Below, in pieces: positions 23,851 through 37,203 of a stretch of DNA of 64,000 bases. Source of the DNA: Flaccisagitta enflata (lineage: Eukaryota > Chaetognatha > Sagittoidea > Aphragmophora); the NCBI GenBank assembly GCA_965153355.1, contig OZ231127.1, positions 84,630,001-84,694,000 of the forward strand, in the 5' to 3' direction. Position numbers and translations under genes: made by a program. Under the pieces are notes generated by a model. That model was not told the DNA's origin. It worked only from the letters and a program-made list of their open reading frames with translations, and made no database searches. How positions within the stretch are numbered: the first letter of the stretch is position 1; the number at the start of each line of letters is the position of its first letter.

Positions 23851-23886
<36 letters not shown>
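23851..23886 (+). repeat. (CT)n array
   Basis: A short dinucleotide array. Confidence 0.9.
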
Positions 23887-23888
<2 letters not shown>

Positions 23889-24014
23889 CTCCCTTTTTAT
23901 GTCCGCCATTTAAGTCATGGCGTTGACCTTTTTGACTCTTTCATGTTGTTACATGTTTGCAGCTTTCAACAGAATTCAAGCCATGTACTACCGTCAAGTT
24001 ACCTTCACAAGTTT

Positions 24015-24244
24015 TAGTCGCGTGCACGCGACTCTACAACTTGCTCTGTGGGTCGGTCTGTCAGTCGGTCCATCTGTCGTTCGCTCTGTCCGTAACATTT
24101 CTAACTTTTTGGGTTTTACAAAAATAAGTTATTCTAGGGTATAATTTGTGATTTTTAGTAGAAAAATATTGGGTAATGGGTGAACCCAATACAATTGAAT
24201 ATTGTAAACCCAATACAATACCCAATATGTATCGCCCGACCTTG
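24015..24244 (-). mobile_element. Palindrome-ended dispersed repeat
   Basis: It starts with the perfect AGTCGCGTGCACGCGACT and a GGTC/GGTC/CGTC tract. It ends 'tatcgcccgaccttg', the reverse of the CAAGGCCGGATA head. The middle has an 'acccaatacaattgaata' tract. Confidence 0.65.
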
Positions 24245-24383
24245 GATGGAAGGAAGTAGGAAAGGAAGGGAGGGAGGAAGGAATGGAAGGAGGGAAGGAA
24301 GGAAGGAAGGATGGATGGTTGGAAGGAAGGAAGGAAGGAAGGAAGGAAGGAAGGAAGGAAGGATGGAAGGAAGGAAGGAAGAG
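24242..24383 (+). repeat. (GGAA)n array
   Basis: A tetranucleotide purine array abutting the end of the palindrome-ended repeat. Confidence 0.9.
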
Positions 24384-24389
24384 GGGGTA

Positions 24390-25060
24390 TATATGTATTA
24401 AGTTGTGTTTCTGTAAAACGAAGCACGCGACTATTGTCCTGTTGGGCTTGTGTTCCGGGAGAGAGAAGCCGGAGAGGAATTTTCGTTGCCGTCTCACCAT
24501 TCAGTATCCATCCATACGTCAGTTTCTGTGCATTTCTTAGTTTCACTCAAACCATGGTTAGTCAACTTAAACCGGTCTTGACTAACTGTTCACTTGACTT
24601 GCACAACTATAATGTTTTCCCTCATTTCTTTTTCATACAATCTATCTTTCACCACATGAAATATTTTATTCTCTTTTTCATTCTTTCCGCAATTTTACAG
24701 TGCCAATTCTTTTTTTTTTAATTGTTTTTCTTTTTTTTAAACCATTTCCAATGAAAAAAAAACCCTCATCATTCCTCAGGGGCCAGAAGTCATTCTATAT
24801 TTTCGTTCTTCAAGAGAGTTTTTTTCTTTCTCCGACTTGGCAAATTCTGTGTCCTTGAAAAAACAAATCCTGAGAGTAATTTTGTTTTAGCCCTTGAGAG
24901 CCAAGAAAACTAATCTGTTGCTGATTATGCTCTGGCGATGGAAGGAAAATTCATAACTACTCCCCTAAATTGCATCATTCTCTGTGGATTACGAAATCGC
25001 ACAAAAAATCTTAAATTTATCACCAAATTTCCATGATTTCTTGAATCCTGAATAAATGGT
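24390..25060. other. Unique AT-rich stretch, nothing called
   Basis: One acceptor-like site (agtaattttgttttag, about 24890) precedes a 21-codon open frame, but no donor or partner is visible. Confidence 0.35.
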
Positions 25061-25182
25061 TCTAGAAGTCGACTAACTTTGAAACGAAAGAGCCTTCATG
25101 TGGTTAATCGGTCTGCGTGCGTGTTTTAGTGAGTGCGTGTGTCTGCGTGTGCGTGCATGTTTTTTTTTGTGTGTGTGTGAGT

Positions 25183-25218
<36 letters not shown>

Positions 25219-25220
<2 letters not shown>

Positions 25221-25375
25221 TTGCATGTAGCTTTGTGTGGGGAAGCTGCGACTTGCGATTTTGCCGAATTTTGATAAGTGTTAAAGACTTGAGGTGCTCG
25301 CTTACTAATCCCATTTTGTTGTGTGATGGCATTTGCCTCATGCTCCCAAAATAATATTCTGTCATCATATTCATA
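25219..25375 (+). repeat. ~156-bp direct repeat, first copy
   Basis: This is near-identical to 26259-26414. Both follow a GT array and contain 'gtagctttgtgtggggaagc' and 'gcatttgcctca.gctc'. A further fragment of the upstream block repeats at 25390-25460. Confidence 0.8.
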
Positions 25376-26145
25376 GAAATTCATAGAAATTGAAACGCGA
25401 GAGCCTTCATGTGGTTGATCGGTCTTCGTGCATGCTTTAGTGAGTGTATGCGTGTGCGTTAGCTTGTACCTAAATGACTAAAAGCAATAAAAGTGGCATT
25501 CTACGAGCAGTTCATGCTGTAGGGCTGTCTTGGGCTCCTGTTGAGATCAATTTTGCCACTCAAATCCTACATTAAGCTTTCCGCGCCTTACCCATGGTTC
25601 AACCTACCTCTATGGGAAACAAAAAATTTCAAAGTGCTTTAATCTCTGTTTTGACTGCAGATTTGAAATCTGCAGAAAAAACTGTTAATTGAAAGTGTTT
25701 TCCTTTTTTCAATATTCTAACTAGAAGGTGTTCAAAATAAGCATCAAAGTTTGCAAAACTTACCTTTCTCTTTTATTTATATGTAAAATCGCCGAACTTA
25801 CCTTTTTTTCATATCTTCAAGATGAATTTTGACTATGATCCCAAAGGAATTTTGAAAAAAGAAAAGCACTTTCAACTATCAGTTTTTCGTGCAGATTTCA
25901 CATATGCAATCAAAAATGAGATTTAAGTAACTTGAATTTTTTGGTTTCCTATAGGCTTGAGGAAAGTTCAAGGTAAGGCGCGGCCAGCAAGATGCAAATT
26001 TTTCAGACCAAATTTGATGTCATTAGAAGCCCAAGACAGCCACACAACAAGAACTACTCGTAGAATTCTGATTTTATTGTTTATTGTCATTTTGGTACAG
26101 GCTAGTGTGCGTGCGTGTGTGTGTGCATGTTTTTTTTTGTTTTTT

Positions 26146-26414
<269 letters not shown>

Positions 26415-26504
26415 CGAAGAGTTGGGACCAATTTAGAAAGACATCGTCACTACTCACTACACACTGCGCTAAAACTTATGATTTTGATTAAAAGTGACCA
26501 GATA

Positions 26505-27093
26505 CAGTGTGATTCTTTTGAAATGCAACATAAGAAACCTATATATCTCCTCTCCTGAGCATCGTAGCAAGATGCAGATTGCACCATTGGATAGAGCACA
26601 AAAAACTATTTTTTCAATGTCTTTTCTGATGTCATGATGCAATGTGACGTATCTCTACCACCAAGCCAGTAAAAACATTGACATCTTCAACATCTTAAAA
26701 TTGGCTGTCTGATTCTGCTTCTAAAAAAGATGAGAAAGATCGGTTCATCAAATAATTGGTGATCATGAGGCCAACTGAATCACAACACAAATATTTTTTT
26801 AGGGTTGTCCAGAAAATCACACGGAAGCCCCTTGATTGCTGATTATTTGACCAACTGAACCTCCTCATTCTTTTTGGAGGGAAAATCAGACAGCCAATTT
26901 CTTGACTTTAGAGATGTCAACGTTTTTACTCGGATCGTGGTGGACATATGTCATGAGGCACTATGATATCAGAAAAAACATAGAAAAAATAGTTTTTCGT
27001 GCTCTATCCAATGGTGCAATCTGCATCTTGCTACGATGCTCAGGAGCGGAGATATATAGGTTTCTTATGTTGCATTTCAAAAGAATCATACTG
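26505..27093. mobile_element. 589-bp MITE with ~200-bp TIRs and TA target duplication
   Basis: The left end CAGTGTGATTCTTTTGAAAT and the right end inverted CAGTATGATTCTTTTGAAAT are near-identical for ~120 bp and recognisably inverted to ~210 bp. TA flanks lie at 26503-26504 and 27094-27095. CAGT ends and the TA target fit the Tc1/mariner superfamily. The interior is non-coding. Confidence 0.9.
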
Positions 27094-27369
27094 TAGTTTC
27101 TGATTTGATGTGATATGATGCAGGTTTGGTACACCATGGGATGATGCTTCTGAAACGATTTCCTTTTATAGTATGGAATGATTCCGTGAGTCAATTATTA
27201 TCATCTTCTGTGCACTACACAATCAAATCCCCGCAAGGATTTCCTTATTTGAAAAGTGATCGATTTTAAAGCAGCTTCCCCTGCTTCCGCTTCCAATTTG
27301 CATTGCAGTTCAAATACAAGTAGCTATCCCACCCACCAAATTGCGGTCAATTGCTTCCACATCATTTGC

Positions 27370-27862
27370 AAGGATATACTCATTCAGTACCACATGACTT
27401 TTTGAATATGTTTTTCTCGGTACCAATCATCGACAGTCTTGTGCACCTTATGATTATGTCACTGTAAGGATACACTTGTTAAATATCGCATTAATAACTA
27501 AACATGTCTTCTCAGTAGTACTGATCAGAATCTGTGCACCTCGCAATTACATCGCTGTAAGGATATTCTCGTTAAATATTGAATTAATAACTAAACATGT
27601 CGTCTCAGTAGCACTGGTCATAATCTGTGCACCTCGCAATTATGTCGCTGTAAGGATATTCTTGTTATATATTGCATTGATAACTAAACATGTCTTCTCA
27701 GTAGCACTGGTCATAATCTGTGCACCTCGCAATTATGTCGCTGTAAGGATATACTCGTTACATATTGCACTGATAACTAAACATGTCTTCTCAGTAGCAC
27801 TGGTCATGATCTGTGCACCTCGCAATTATGTCGCTGTAAGGATATACTCGTTAAATATCGCA
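27370..27862 (+). repeat. 93-bp minisatellite, about 5 units
   Basis: The period is exactly 93 bp ('ctgtaagga' at 27462, 27555, 27648, 27741 and 27834), with a degenerate unit upstream. Because 93 is a multiple of 3, one plus frame stays open for 150 codons as a 31-residue repeat (ALITKHVFSVALVIICAPRN...). There is no start context, splice site or codon bias to call a gene. Confidence 0.9.
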
Positions 27863-27929
27863 TGGCCGCCTGAACACGTCCTCTCAATCTCTCAACTTCC
27901 TCTTCAGCCTAATCTTGTTTCTCACTAAT

Positions 27930-28740
27930 AAGGTTCAGTAAACGGATTGGCCACATGGGCTCTTTGCTTTGTTGGACAGACGCTTGTTGTTTTTCTCTCT
28001 GTCTCCATCCGTTCCCCCCCCCCCCCCCCATGCTGCCTCTCTCTTTCTTTATCATCATCATGGTCAAAAGACATGTCCTCAAAAGGCACTTTTACTGTAT
28101 GAAACCCTTCTATTGTTTTTTCATCATCTCCCATCTTGTACTTGTTTGTCCCCAGGAAGCCAACTCTTCAAAATGGTTTTTTTTAACGGTTATTAAAAGA
28201 TGAACTAGCGGTATGTTTTCTTCGTTTCATCAAAAACGTCGTACAGACCCTACCCCTGACCCTGGCCCTAGCCTTCACTTTCCCTTTTCCTCAACTTCTT
28301 TCCCTTTTCCCTCCACTTTTCCTTCCCCTTTCCCCCTACTTTCTCTTGCCCTTTCTCATGTCCCCTTATTTTTGCTTTGCCATTCCCCTACACCCCTTTC
28401 CCCTGTCCCCCTAATTGCTTCTTCCCTTTCCCCTGACACCCTGATTTCCCTTTCCCATTCCCCTTCACCCCCTCTTTTCTTCACCTTTTCCCTTGTCCCT
28501 TCTCTATCTCTTATTTTGTCCTTTTTTCCCGAGGTCCTCCATCTGAAGAGCAGCACCACTTTGGTCTAACACAGACTGACACGCACTCCAGTGGTTGCTC
28601 AGTAGAAGATGAAAAAAAGACCATCAACGCCTCCTCAATTTTGTTTCTCTGTTCTCTCTCCAAGTCCTCCCCCGCCTTTCCATACATGCCTCTTTGGTTC
28701 CTTTCTCCTGAATTCATTCCCCTCCTTCACAAATCTCGTT
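27930..28740. other. Mostly unique pyrimidine-rich stretch
   Basis: It includes a poly-C run (28014-28030). A minus-strand frame (28134 downward) begins MGDDEKTIEGFHTVKVPFED and then runs into the poly-G tract. It looks protein-like but has no supported splice sites, so it is left uncalled. The rest is C/T-rich. Confidence 0.35.
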
Positions 28741-28744
28741 GATT

Positions 28745-28942
28745 TCCTTCTTCCTTCCTTCCTTCTTATCTCTCTTCCTTTCTTTTTTTCTCCCTCCTCC
28801 CTTCCTTCTTTCGTGTCTTCGTTCCCTCCTTTCTTCCTACTTGCATGTCTTCTTTCCTAAATTTCTTTCATTCTTTCTTTTTTCCTTCCTTCCTCACTTC
28901 CTTCCTTCCTTCCTTTCTCCCTCCATTCTTTCCTTCTTTCTC

Positions 28943-28981
<39 letters not shown>

Positions 28982-28982
28982 C

Positions 28983-29014
<32 letters not shown>

Positions 29015-29038
29015 TCACTTTTTCATTATTTCTTTCAT

Positions 29039-29069
<31 letters not shown>

Positions 29070-29070
29070 C

Positions 29071-29118
<48 letters not shown>

Positions 29119-29130
29119 TCCTACCTTACT
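28745..29130 (+). repeat. (CTTC)/(CTTT)n tract
   Basis: An imperfect tetranucleotide pyrimidine array. Confidence 0.9.
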
Positions 29131-29338
29131 TCTTACATTCCTACCTTTCTTATACCACTCCTTCCTTTCTTCCTTCCTGATTTACTGAGTCCCTTCCTTC
29201 TTTCCGTCTTTTTTTTCTTTCTTTCCTCCCTTTCTTGGCTCCTTCATTCCTTCCTTCCTCTCTTCCTCCCCTCCTTCCTTCCCCTCCTTCCTTCCGGTTG
29301 TTATTGTTGTTTTTCTTGATTTTGTTTTTTTCTTGTCA

Positions 29339-29748
<410 letters not shown>

Positions 29749-29760
29749 CATGGTTTGATC

Positions 29761-29765
<5 letters not shown>

Positions 29766-29824
<59 letters not shown>
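29766..29824 (+). repeat. (CT)n array
   Basis: A dinucleotide array following the GTT array. Confidence 0.95.
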
Positions 29825-29826
<2 letters not shown>

Positions 29827-29829
29827 TGT

Positions 29830-30495
29830 GCTTGCCCATTTCCCTTGCTATCATCTCTCAATGGGAAAATGATGGGCATTTGTTGGTCTTTCATCTTGAA
29901 ACAAACCGAAAACGTTTCTCATGGCCAAGCATTAGGTTGGGGGAAAGGGGGGGGGGGAGGAAGGGAAGGAAAGAGACGGCGCGGCGGGGGGGAAGGGGGG
30001 AATACATGTTTTGAGGAAGGAGGGGATCGCGCAGGGGTAACATTAAAGTAGCTAAGATCAGCGTCGAAGAGTATTTGTCAATGCATGCTAAACCATAAGG
30101 TTTTTGAGGAAAATGGGCGGGGGATGAGAAGAAGGGATAAGGGGGGTTAGAAACTAACGAGTAGGATATAGGTTCCGAAAGGGCGGGAAAGACAAGATAC
30201 ACAAAAAGTAACAAGGTTGGGGGAGGAATCTAAGTAAGCATTTAAAGAGGGAACTAACCCGAATGACGATAATGTATTAATGATCTCGATTAGAATGAAA
30301 GATGGGGAAGGAGAGGGTCTCTGCGCTAAGAATAACAAGTGTATTTGTTTGTTTGGTTAAGGATAAAAAGAAGGTGAGAAAAGAAGGCGATCGCAGTGAA
30401 GGGAAAAAAACTAAAAGCAAATGCGATATAACATTCCCCTTATCAAATAAACCTTTTTTTCTTTCACCCGTCCCCACAACTACAACAATAACAAC
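29830..30495. other. Spacer between inverted GTT and AAC arrays
   Basis: Unique G-rich then mixed sequence without a supported gene. Short frames on both strands have no splice signals. Confidence 0.4.
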
Positions 30496-30501
30496 AATAG
30501 A

Positions 30502-30764
<263 letters not shown>

Positions 30765-30978
30765 CTGAAATCTTTTCACTGTGAGTGAAAATCACGCAGA
30801 GATTTTTAGGAGACGACAAAAGAGCTGAAACTGGAACCCAGATTTTATATTATTATCATTTTCCCAATCCTAGATATCTGGATTTCCCATGAGGGTGAAA
30901 GGTGCCTCGATATTGAGACATGATGAGGAGACAGTTATCATTCCCATTGTACGGATTCTCATTCAGTTCGTTTCATTT

Positions 30979-31170
30979 AGTCACGGAATCGTGACCCTAA
31001 AAGAGACTTTGTCCGTCTGTCCGTCGGTTCAGCCGTCTGCAAGACTGCAAGTCACTCAGTGCTAAAGACGCATTTAAGACACCGTGGTGGTTAGCACGTG
31101 TTTGGGAGGGAGAGTTGTGTAACCCTGCCCACGCGTCCGCGACCATGTTGTAACCCCGCATTACTTGTTT
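30979..31170 (-). mobile_element. Palindrome-ended dispersed repeat, diverged palindrome
   Basis: The end palindrome here is AGTCACGGAATCGTGAC. It is followed by a 'gtccgtctgtccgtcggttc' tract and 'cctgcccacgcgtccgcgac', the reverse of the head block. The palindrome sequence has changed while staying self-complementary. Confidence 0.6.
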
Positions 31171-31668
31171 TCGTAACCAAGTTACCAGTCGAATTGTCGA
31201 TTGGACAAGTCCCCAGATCTCACGTCACGCGTAACAGTGGTAACACCTCCTCTGACCGACTATCATGATGATGGCTTTTAATCCATGTTTTTGCCTCCGC
31301 GAATTACATGCCATTATTTTGTGTTATACATGATAGTCATGATATTCGTATCTCAGCATTGACCGTGAAGAAATACTGTCTACTATATCCACTCTTCCAA
31401 GCCTAGGTTGAAGAATCGCTTTTGAGCCCTGACATCAAAAAACTGGAAGTCCATTACTTAAACAAAAATTTATGAAAAAATATATGTCAGTGAGACTCAA
31501 GTCTTTGTCATGAAAAAGGGAAAACTGTCGAGAGAAAAAATTGAAACAATTGTAACCAAGTTATATGTATACGGAGATGATGCCACAATTGTTTCATGAA
31601 AGAATGAAAAATGAATACCGTGCAATGTCCATTTATTCCGTTGGTTCTGTCAGTCTCTCTGATTCTGT

Positions 31669-31679
31669 GTGTGTGTGTG

Positions 31680-31744
<65 letters not shown>
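31669..31744 (+). repeat. (GT)n then (CT)n
   Basis: A compound dinucleotide array just upstream of the putative exon at 31802. Confidence 0.95.
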
Positions 31745-31746
<2 letters not shown>

Positions 31747-31801
31747 AGTCATTCTCAGGGGTATATTTTTCTCTCCTCTGTTACTTTTTTTTTCTCTGCA
31801 G

Positions 31802-31864
31802 CACCGGCGTTGAAAATCATCAGAAAGAAAACATATGTTAAAGAATTTCTTTTGCCATTCGGCG
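31802..31864 (+). CDS. Putative internal exon of a plus-strand gene
   Basis: A very strong acceptor (cttttttttttctctgcag) opens an exon with a single good frame: LKIIRKKTYVKEFLLPFG, entry phase 1. The likely donor is TTCGGCG/gtgtca, with exit phase 1. The donor is weak, and the frame could instead run on into the GGT array. The exit phase matches the entry phase of the exon at 35553. The family was not recognised. Confidence 0.35.
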
Positions 31865-31884
31865 GTGTCAAAAACGATGAATGG

Positions 31885-32050
31885 TGGCGGTGGTGGTGGT
31901 GGTGGTGGTGGTGGTGGTGGTGGCGGTGGTGGTGGTGGTGATAGTGGTGGTGGTGGTGGTGGTGGTGGTGGTGGTGGTGGTGGCGGTTGCGGTTGCGGTG
32001 GCGGTGGTGGTGGCGGTGGTGGTTGCAGTGGTGGTGGTGGCGGTGGCACT
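31885..32050 (+). repeat. (GGT)n array
   Basis: A trinucleotide array, followed to about 32300 by GGC/GGT-rich sequence. Long G, V and W frames are artefacts. Confidence 0.95.
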
Positions 32051-32407
32051 GATGGGAGAGTGGTGGCGCCGACGGAAGCGACAATGGTGGTTGAAAGTTT
32101 GTGGTAGAGGCGATGGGAAATGGGTAAGATGGCAGCAATACAGGCGGCGGCGGCGGAAATGGTAGTTAAAGCTTTGGCGCGGTGGTGGGAGTTTTGGGGC
32201 GTCGATGGCGGCGGCGGTGGCGGCGTTGATGGTGGCAGCGGCGGTGGCGGCGGCGGTGGCGGCGGCGGTGGCGGTGGCGATGGTGGCAGCGGCGGCTAGA
32301 AATATGGCGCAGCGGTGGGAGTTTTGGGGCGGAGGCGGCGGAGGCGTCCTTTTTACAGCCGCTGGCACCGCCGCTGCTCCCTTTGGAGCCGGAAGGAAAT
32401 GCGAGGG

Positions 32408-32643
32408 GAAGAAGAAGAAGAAGAAGAAGAAGAAGAAGAAGAAGAAGAAGAAGAAGAAGAAGAAAAAGAAAAAGAAAAAGAAAAAGAAAAAGAAAAAGAA
32501 AAACAAAAAGAAAAACAAAAAGAAAAACAAAAAGAAGAAGAAGAAGAAGAAGAAGAAGAAGAAGAAGAAGAAGAAGAAGAAGAAGAAGAAGAAGAAGAAG
32601 AAGAAGAAGAAGAAGAAGAAGAAGAAGAAGAAGAAGAAGAGGA
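32408..32643 (+). repeat. (GAA)n with (GAAAAA)n centre
   Basis: A purine array with a 6-bp AGAAAA/ACAAAA section in the middle. All long K, E, R and F frames are artefacts. Confidence 0.95.
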
Positions 32644-32778
32644 GGAGGAGGCGGTGGAGGATGAAGAACATGATGGAATGGGGAGAGGAAAGAGGTTATG
32701 GATTTCTCATTTGAATGCGAAGAAAAGAAATGAAAATTGACTCGAGAAAAAGAGAATATTCGCTGGCGGGGTGATCTG

Positions 32779-33790
<1,012 letters not shown>

Positions 33791-33794
33791 AAAA

Positions 33795-34013
33795 CAAGGC
33801 CGGATAAACGGCTACTCAAGTCGCCTGCGGGTGGGCAGGGGCAGGGGCAGTTATGAAAAAGGTTGATCAGCATTTTGGCAGGGGCAGTGATGCAAAAATC
33901 GCCCGTAAACGCATATAAATGCCGTGGGACCGACCAACAACCGGCAGACTGGCGGACCAACGGACCGAGGGACCGACAGACAAAGCGGGTTATAGCGTCG
34001 CGTGCACGCGACT
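33795..34013 (+). mobile_element. Palindrome-ended dispersed repeat
   Basis: CAAGGCCGGATAAACGGCTA head, 'gcctgcgggtgggcaggggc' block and GACC/GACG tract. It ends GCGTCGCGTGCACGCGACT. Confidence 0.8.
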
Positions 34014-34377
34014 TAAGATGATTTCTTTTCCTGGTCGCCACATGAAGAAGGAAATTGAAAATAAATCAATCATTTCTCTTCCCTCATTTGTTGCTTTGTT
34101 TTTTTGTTTTTGTTTTTGTTTGCTCGTGGATGATTTCTATTGAACTAACCCCAATCCAATTATTCTTTTTCCCCTAAATTCATCTTCATCTTTGTTTTAT
34201 GCGACATTAACAAAACCGGATATCTCATCAGGTAAGGGATCTGTGCAAACTGAATTACCTATACTCTTCGGTTGACCAATTGAAGTCTGTTCTATGACCG
34301 ACCAACCGACCAAATGACTGACCGTAGTCACGTACTATTGGCAACCACACGCAGTAAAACGCTGACATGCTTTGCCA

Positions 34378-34530
34378 AAGGACAAATGGACAATTGACAA
34401 ATGGACAATGGACAAATGAACAATGGACAAATGGACAAAGGACAAACGAACAATGGACAATAGACAAATGGACAATGGACAAATGGACAGTGGACAAATG
34501 GACAATGGACAAATGGACTATGGACAATGG
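34378..34530 (+). repeat. ACAAATGG/ACAATGG minisatellite
   Basis: Tandem 'gacaatggacaaatg' units of 7-8 bp halves. The V/H/S/F frame on the minus strand is an artefact. Confidence 0.9.
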
Positions 34531-34539
34531 CGTTTTAAC

Positions 34540-35240
34540 GTAAGCCGCAGAAATTTATAAACAGGGTCATTTGACCAACGTCGCGTGCGTCGGCCCTTTC
34601 AAACATAAAAAGTGAAAAAGACTGACTGACAGTTAGACAGGCTGTTTAAAACTACTAAAATGACCTGTGTCATACCGGAATTCATAAGCCGCCGTTTTTC
34701 TTTTCTTTGTATTTGTCATCTAAACAATAAGTTATGTTCAATTGTAAGGAAACTATATGCTTTAACAATGAAGACTTATGAAAAATTAAGGAAGGAAGTT
34801 GTTGTCTCGTTCTTCCTTCTTTTAGAAATTGTTTCCACCTTTTCACTTTAGTGTTACATAAAAAAATAAGTGAAATATACAGGGTAATACCCTCTTTTAG
34901 GCTGTCTTAACGGCATTTATTTTTTTCTTTGATGTCAAAAAAACATTTAGAAATGTTAGATTGACTTTTTGGCAGACCGACGGGCGGACAGAACATGGAA
35001 GCAAAAAATGACTTAAACAGTCGCGTAGCACGCGAATTGAATAAAGTCAAACGTAAAAGACCGACGAGCCTGCTTAGTAGCGCTTAGTGAGTAAAATCAC
35101 GCGATTTGAAAGCGAGTTAAAAGAACAACCGCGATTCAAATGAGGCATTGAAAAACTCATTAAAATCTCGTTCCTTGGGTTGTAGCAGCAGTTGCTAGCA
35201 AAGAGGTCGAAAAACCACCATAATGGGACTGAAATTAAAG
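34540..35240. other. Mostly unique stretch with a repeat fragment
   Basis: It includes a 3' fragment of the palindrome-ended family near 34972-35036 (cagtcgcgtagcacgcgaat). No gene is supported. Confidence 0.4.
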
Positions 35241-35244
35241 GACC

Positions 35245-35385
<141 letters not shown>

Positions 35386-35552
35386 TTGCGCTTATTTTTG
35401 TATTTGTGTTTTTGTTTCTGTTTTTCACCGCACGCATGCCCTCAAAGAAAATTTCAAAAATTTTCCTCTAAGACAAAATTTTTCCTCTAAGTCAAAATTT
35501 TCCTCGAAGACAAATCAGTGCCACTCTTTACTGTGACATCTATTCACACTAG

Positions 35553-35635
35553 AGCTTAACGTGATATGGAAGGGTGGGGGGAGTGGCAAATGCAGCTTCA
35601 AGTTGAATGCAAGAGAGAAAAAAATTCAAAGAAGG
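35553..35635 (+). CDS. Putative internal exon of a plus-strand gene
   Basis: The exon lies between the acceptor 'gtgacatctattcacactag' and a strong donor (AGAAGG/gtaaga). Only one frame is open (entry phase 1, exit phase 0); it includes WKGGGSGKCSFKLNAREKK. The phases fit both the exon at 31802 and the exon at 35887. The family was not recognised. Confidence 0.4.
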
Positions 35636-35886
35636 GTAAGATATTATACCTCCTGTGACATGATCCTGGTATCTCTCTTGATTTTATCGTTATATTCTTT
35701 TTCTTCACTTTACTTTATTTTAGGGTGCCCTAACGCACCTCTATAACCGGTCATGTCTGTCTGTTGGTTCGTCACCCGGTGCACTTCATGGCCTTGTTCT
35801 ATTTGACATTTCTTTTTCTTGATGTGACCTTTTATCTTGTTTTTGTTTTTTGTTGTTTTTTTTCTTTGCCTTCTTTTCTCATCAAG

Positions 35887-36021
35887 GAAAATGACATTGA
35901 AATGTCGATAAGTGTCGATGGTTGCCGACGATTTTTTTTCTCCGATTGGAGATACGTCCTTCCGTTCATTTTGCGTCAGTTCGGTCTCATGAACGCGAGA
36001 AAAATGAAACAAGTACAGTGA
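35887..36021 (+). CDS. Putative exon, possibly terminated by a MITE
   Basis: A long pyrimidine tract with acceptor 'tgccttcttttctcatcaag' is followed by a frame with entry phase 0, matching the preceding exon. It includes SDWRYVLPFILRQFGLMNAR and then KMKQ. The frame ends at a TGA that lies inside the first bases of the MITE at 36016. The exon may therefore have been truncated by that insertion, or it may splice at CAA/gtacag (36012/36013). The family was not recognised. The 251-bp intron upstream holds a fragment of the palindrome-ended repeat. Confidence 0.4.
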   Translation, partial: ENDIEMSISVDGCRRFFFSDWRYVLPFILRQFGLMNARKMKQVQ

Positions 36022-36131
36022 AGCACCGCTAGAGCGCACCCCCTAGAAACCACTTTGGCAATAAGGCAAACTTCATTGTATGGTATGAAATTGCTCAGTC
36101 CTTTGAAATGCGCTCTAGTGAAGCTCAACTG
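36016..36131. mobile_element. pogo/Tigger-like MITE, ~116 bp
   Basis: The left end is CAGTGAAGCACCGCTAGAGC. The inverted right end is CAGTTGAGCTTCACTAGAGC. A TA lies just before it (36014-36015). Internal 'gagcgca' blocks are paired. The form matches short pogo-type Tc1/mariner derivatives; the right target TA is not preserved. Confidence 0.6.
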
Positions 36132-36341
36132 TGCCCGATGGATAGAAATGGCAGACATTGGGGCTGGTTGGCATTTACGATATAGCAAGGCATTGCTGAT
36201 AGTGTTAAACAGCGGTAAAACCTAACTTCAAGTCGTCATTTAGATTGCAAGCACAACCTTCTGAGTTTACGCGTCATAGTTTCTGCTTGACAGTTTTTCA
36301 AAACCCGATAAAAATCGTTATAACGCCCAAAACAGCGGACT

Positions 36342-36392
36342 GGGCGTGTTTCTGGTGACGACAACATTCGCGATTGTTCCCGTCAATTCATA
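36342..36392 (+). repeat. Partial GGGCGTGTTTCT element start
   Basis: GGGCGTGTTTCTGGTGACGA repeats the first ~50 bp of the adjacent full copy at 36451. Confidence 0.7.
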
Positions 36393-36450
36393 TGTCTCTA
36401 TATTTGTCTCATCTCCTTTTATTTCTCATGTCTCTATCTCTATCTCTCCA

Positions 36451-36763
36451 GGGCGTGTTTCTGGTGACGACAAAAATCCCTATTGTTCCCGTTAATCGCG
36501 TTTACAGCGTGAACACTGAATATATAATTATGGCCCATGAGGAATTGAATGAAGTGAGTGCGCAAGCCAGTGAACTGAGCGAGTGATGGAAGTGAATTTC
36601 GCGATAGGAGCGTAGCAAAGCGGAGCGCTGCGGAGCAAAGGAGCGGTGTGAGCGAAGTGAGAGAGCAAGCCCTTGATCATAGTGAGATGCGCGATGGAAC
36701 TAATGCAGCGAGCGTCCGAGTGGCTTGTTAGTTACGCGGTTATCTCTGGTTAGAAACGCGCCC
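36451..36763 (+). mobile_element. GGGCGTGTTTCT-ended GC-rich MITE
   Basis: It starts GGGCGTGTTTCTGGTGACGA and ends TTAGAAACGCGCCC (inverted). The interior is 'gagtgcgcaagccagtgaac' type units plus 'gcggagcgctgcggagcaaa'. Confidence 0.65.
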
Positions 36764-37203
36764 TTAAACGGAGTCAAATCGAAAGACGCCGATTAAAATG
36801 CGTAAAATATCCATGACAAACTTCGGCCACGTTTAATCTCATTCGCATATATTATGGATATCGCGGATATATTCTGGCGACAACGGTGTAAAGTGATTCC
36901 TTACAATAAATTTCAAGCAATTATTTCAGGCGTTTTTGTCTGATAGAAAACATTCCGTGACTTTGATGGAAGAATTATCCGATCTTTATTTGTGAATATA
37001 AACAATAGCAAAAAAGCAAATAGCAAAAAAGAAATGCTTTAAAAAGAGGAGACAAAAAGAAGAAGGCAAATCTTATCAAGCTTAGCAGTCAAGAGTCAGG
37101 AGACGAGAGTAATTCTGACGTTTTTATCAGTTTTCTGCCTTCATCTCCTCAACCTTTTTTTCCCTCCTTCACAGACTTCTTTTTCTGTTTACTTTTTTTT
37201 TCT

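Noticed and set aside
24311-24721. 136-codon plus-strand frame after the GGAA array
   Set aside because: It starts in simple repeat and continues in T-rich sequence with frames open on other strands too.
27925-28134. Minus-strand frame starting MGDDEKTIEGFHTVK
   Set aside because: It looks protein-like for ~35 residues but runs into a poly-G tract, and no splice site pair could be placed. Kept only as a remark in the feature list.
31868-32740. Long poly-Phe, poly-Lys, poly-Glu and poly-Gly frames
   Set aside because: They arise from GAA and GGT/GGC arrays only.
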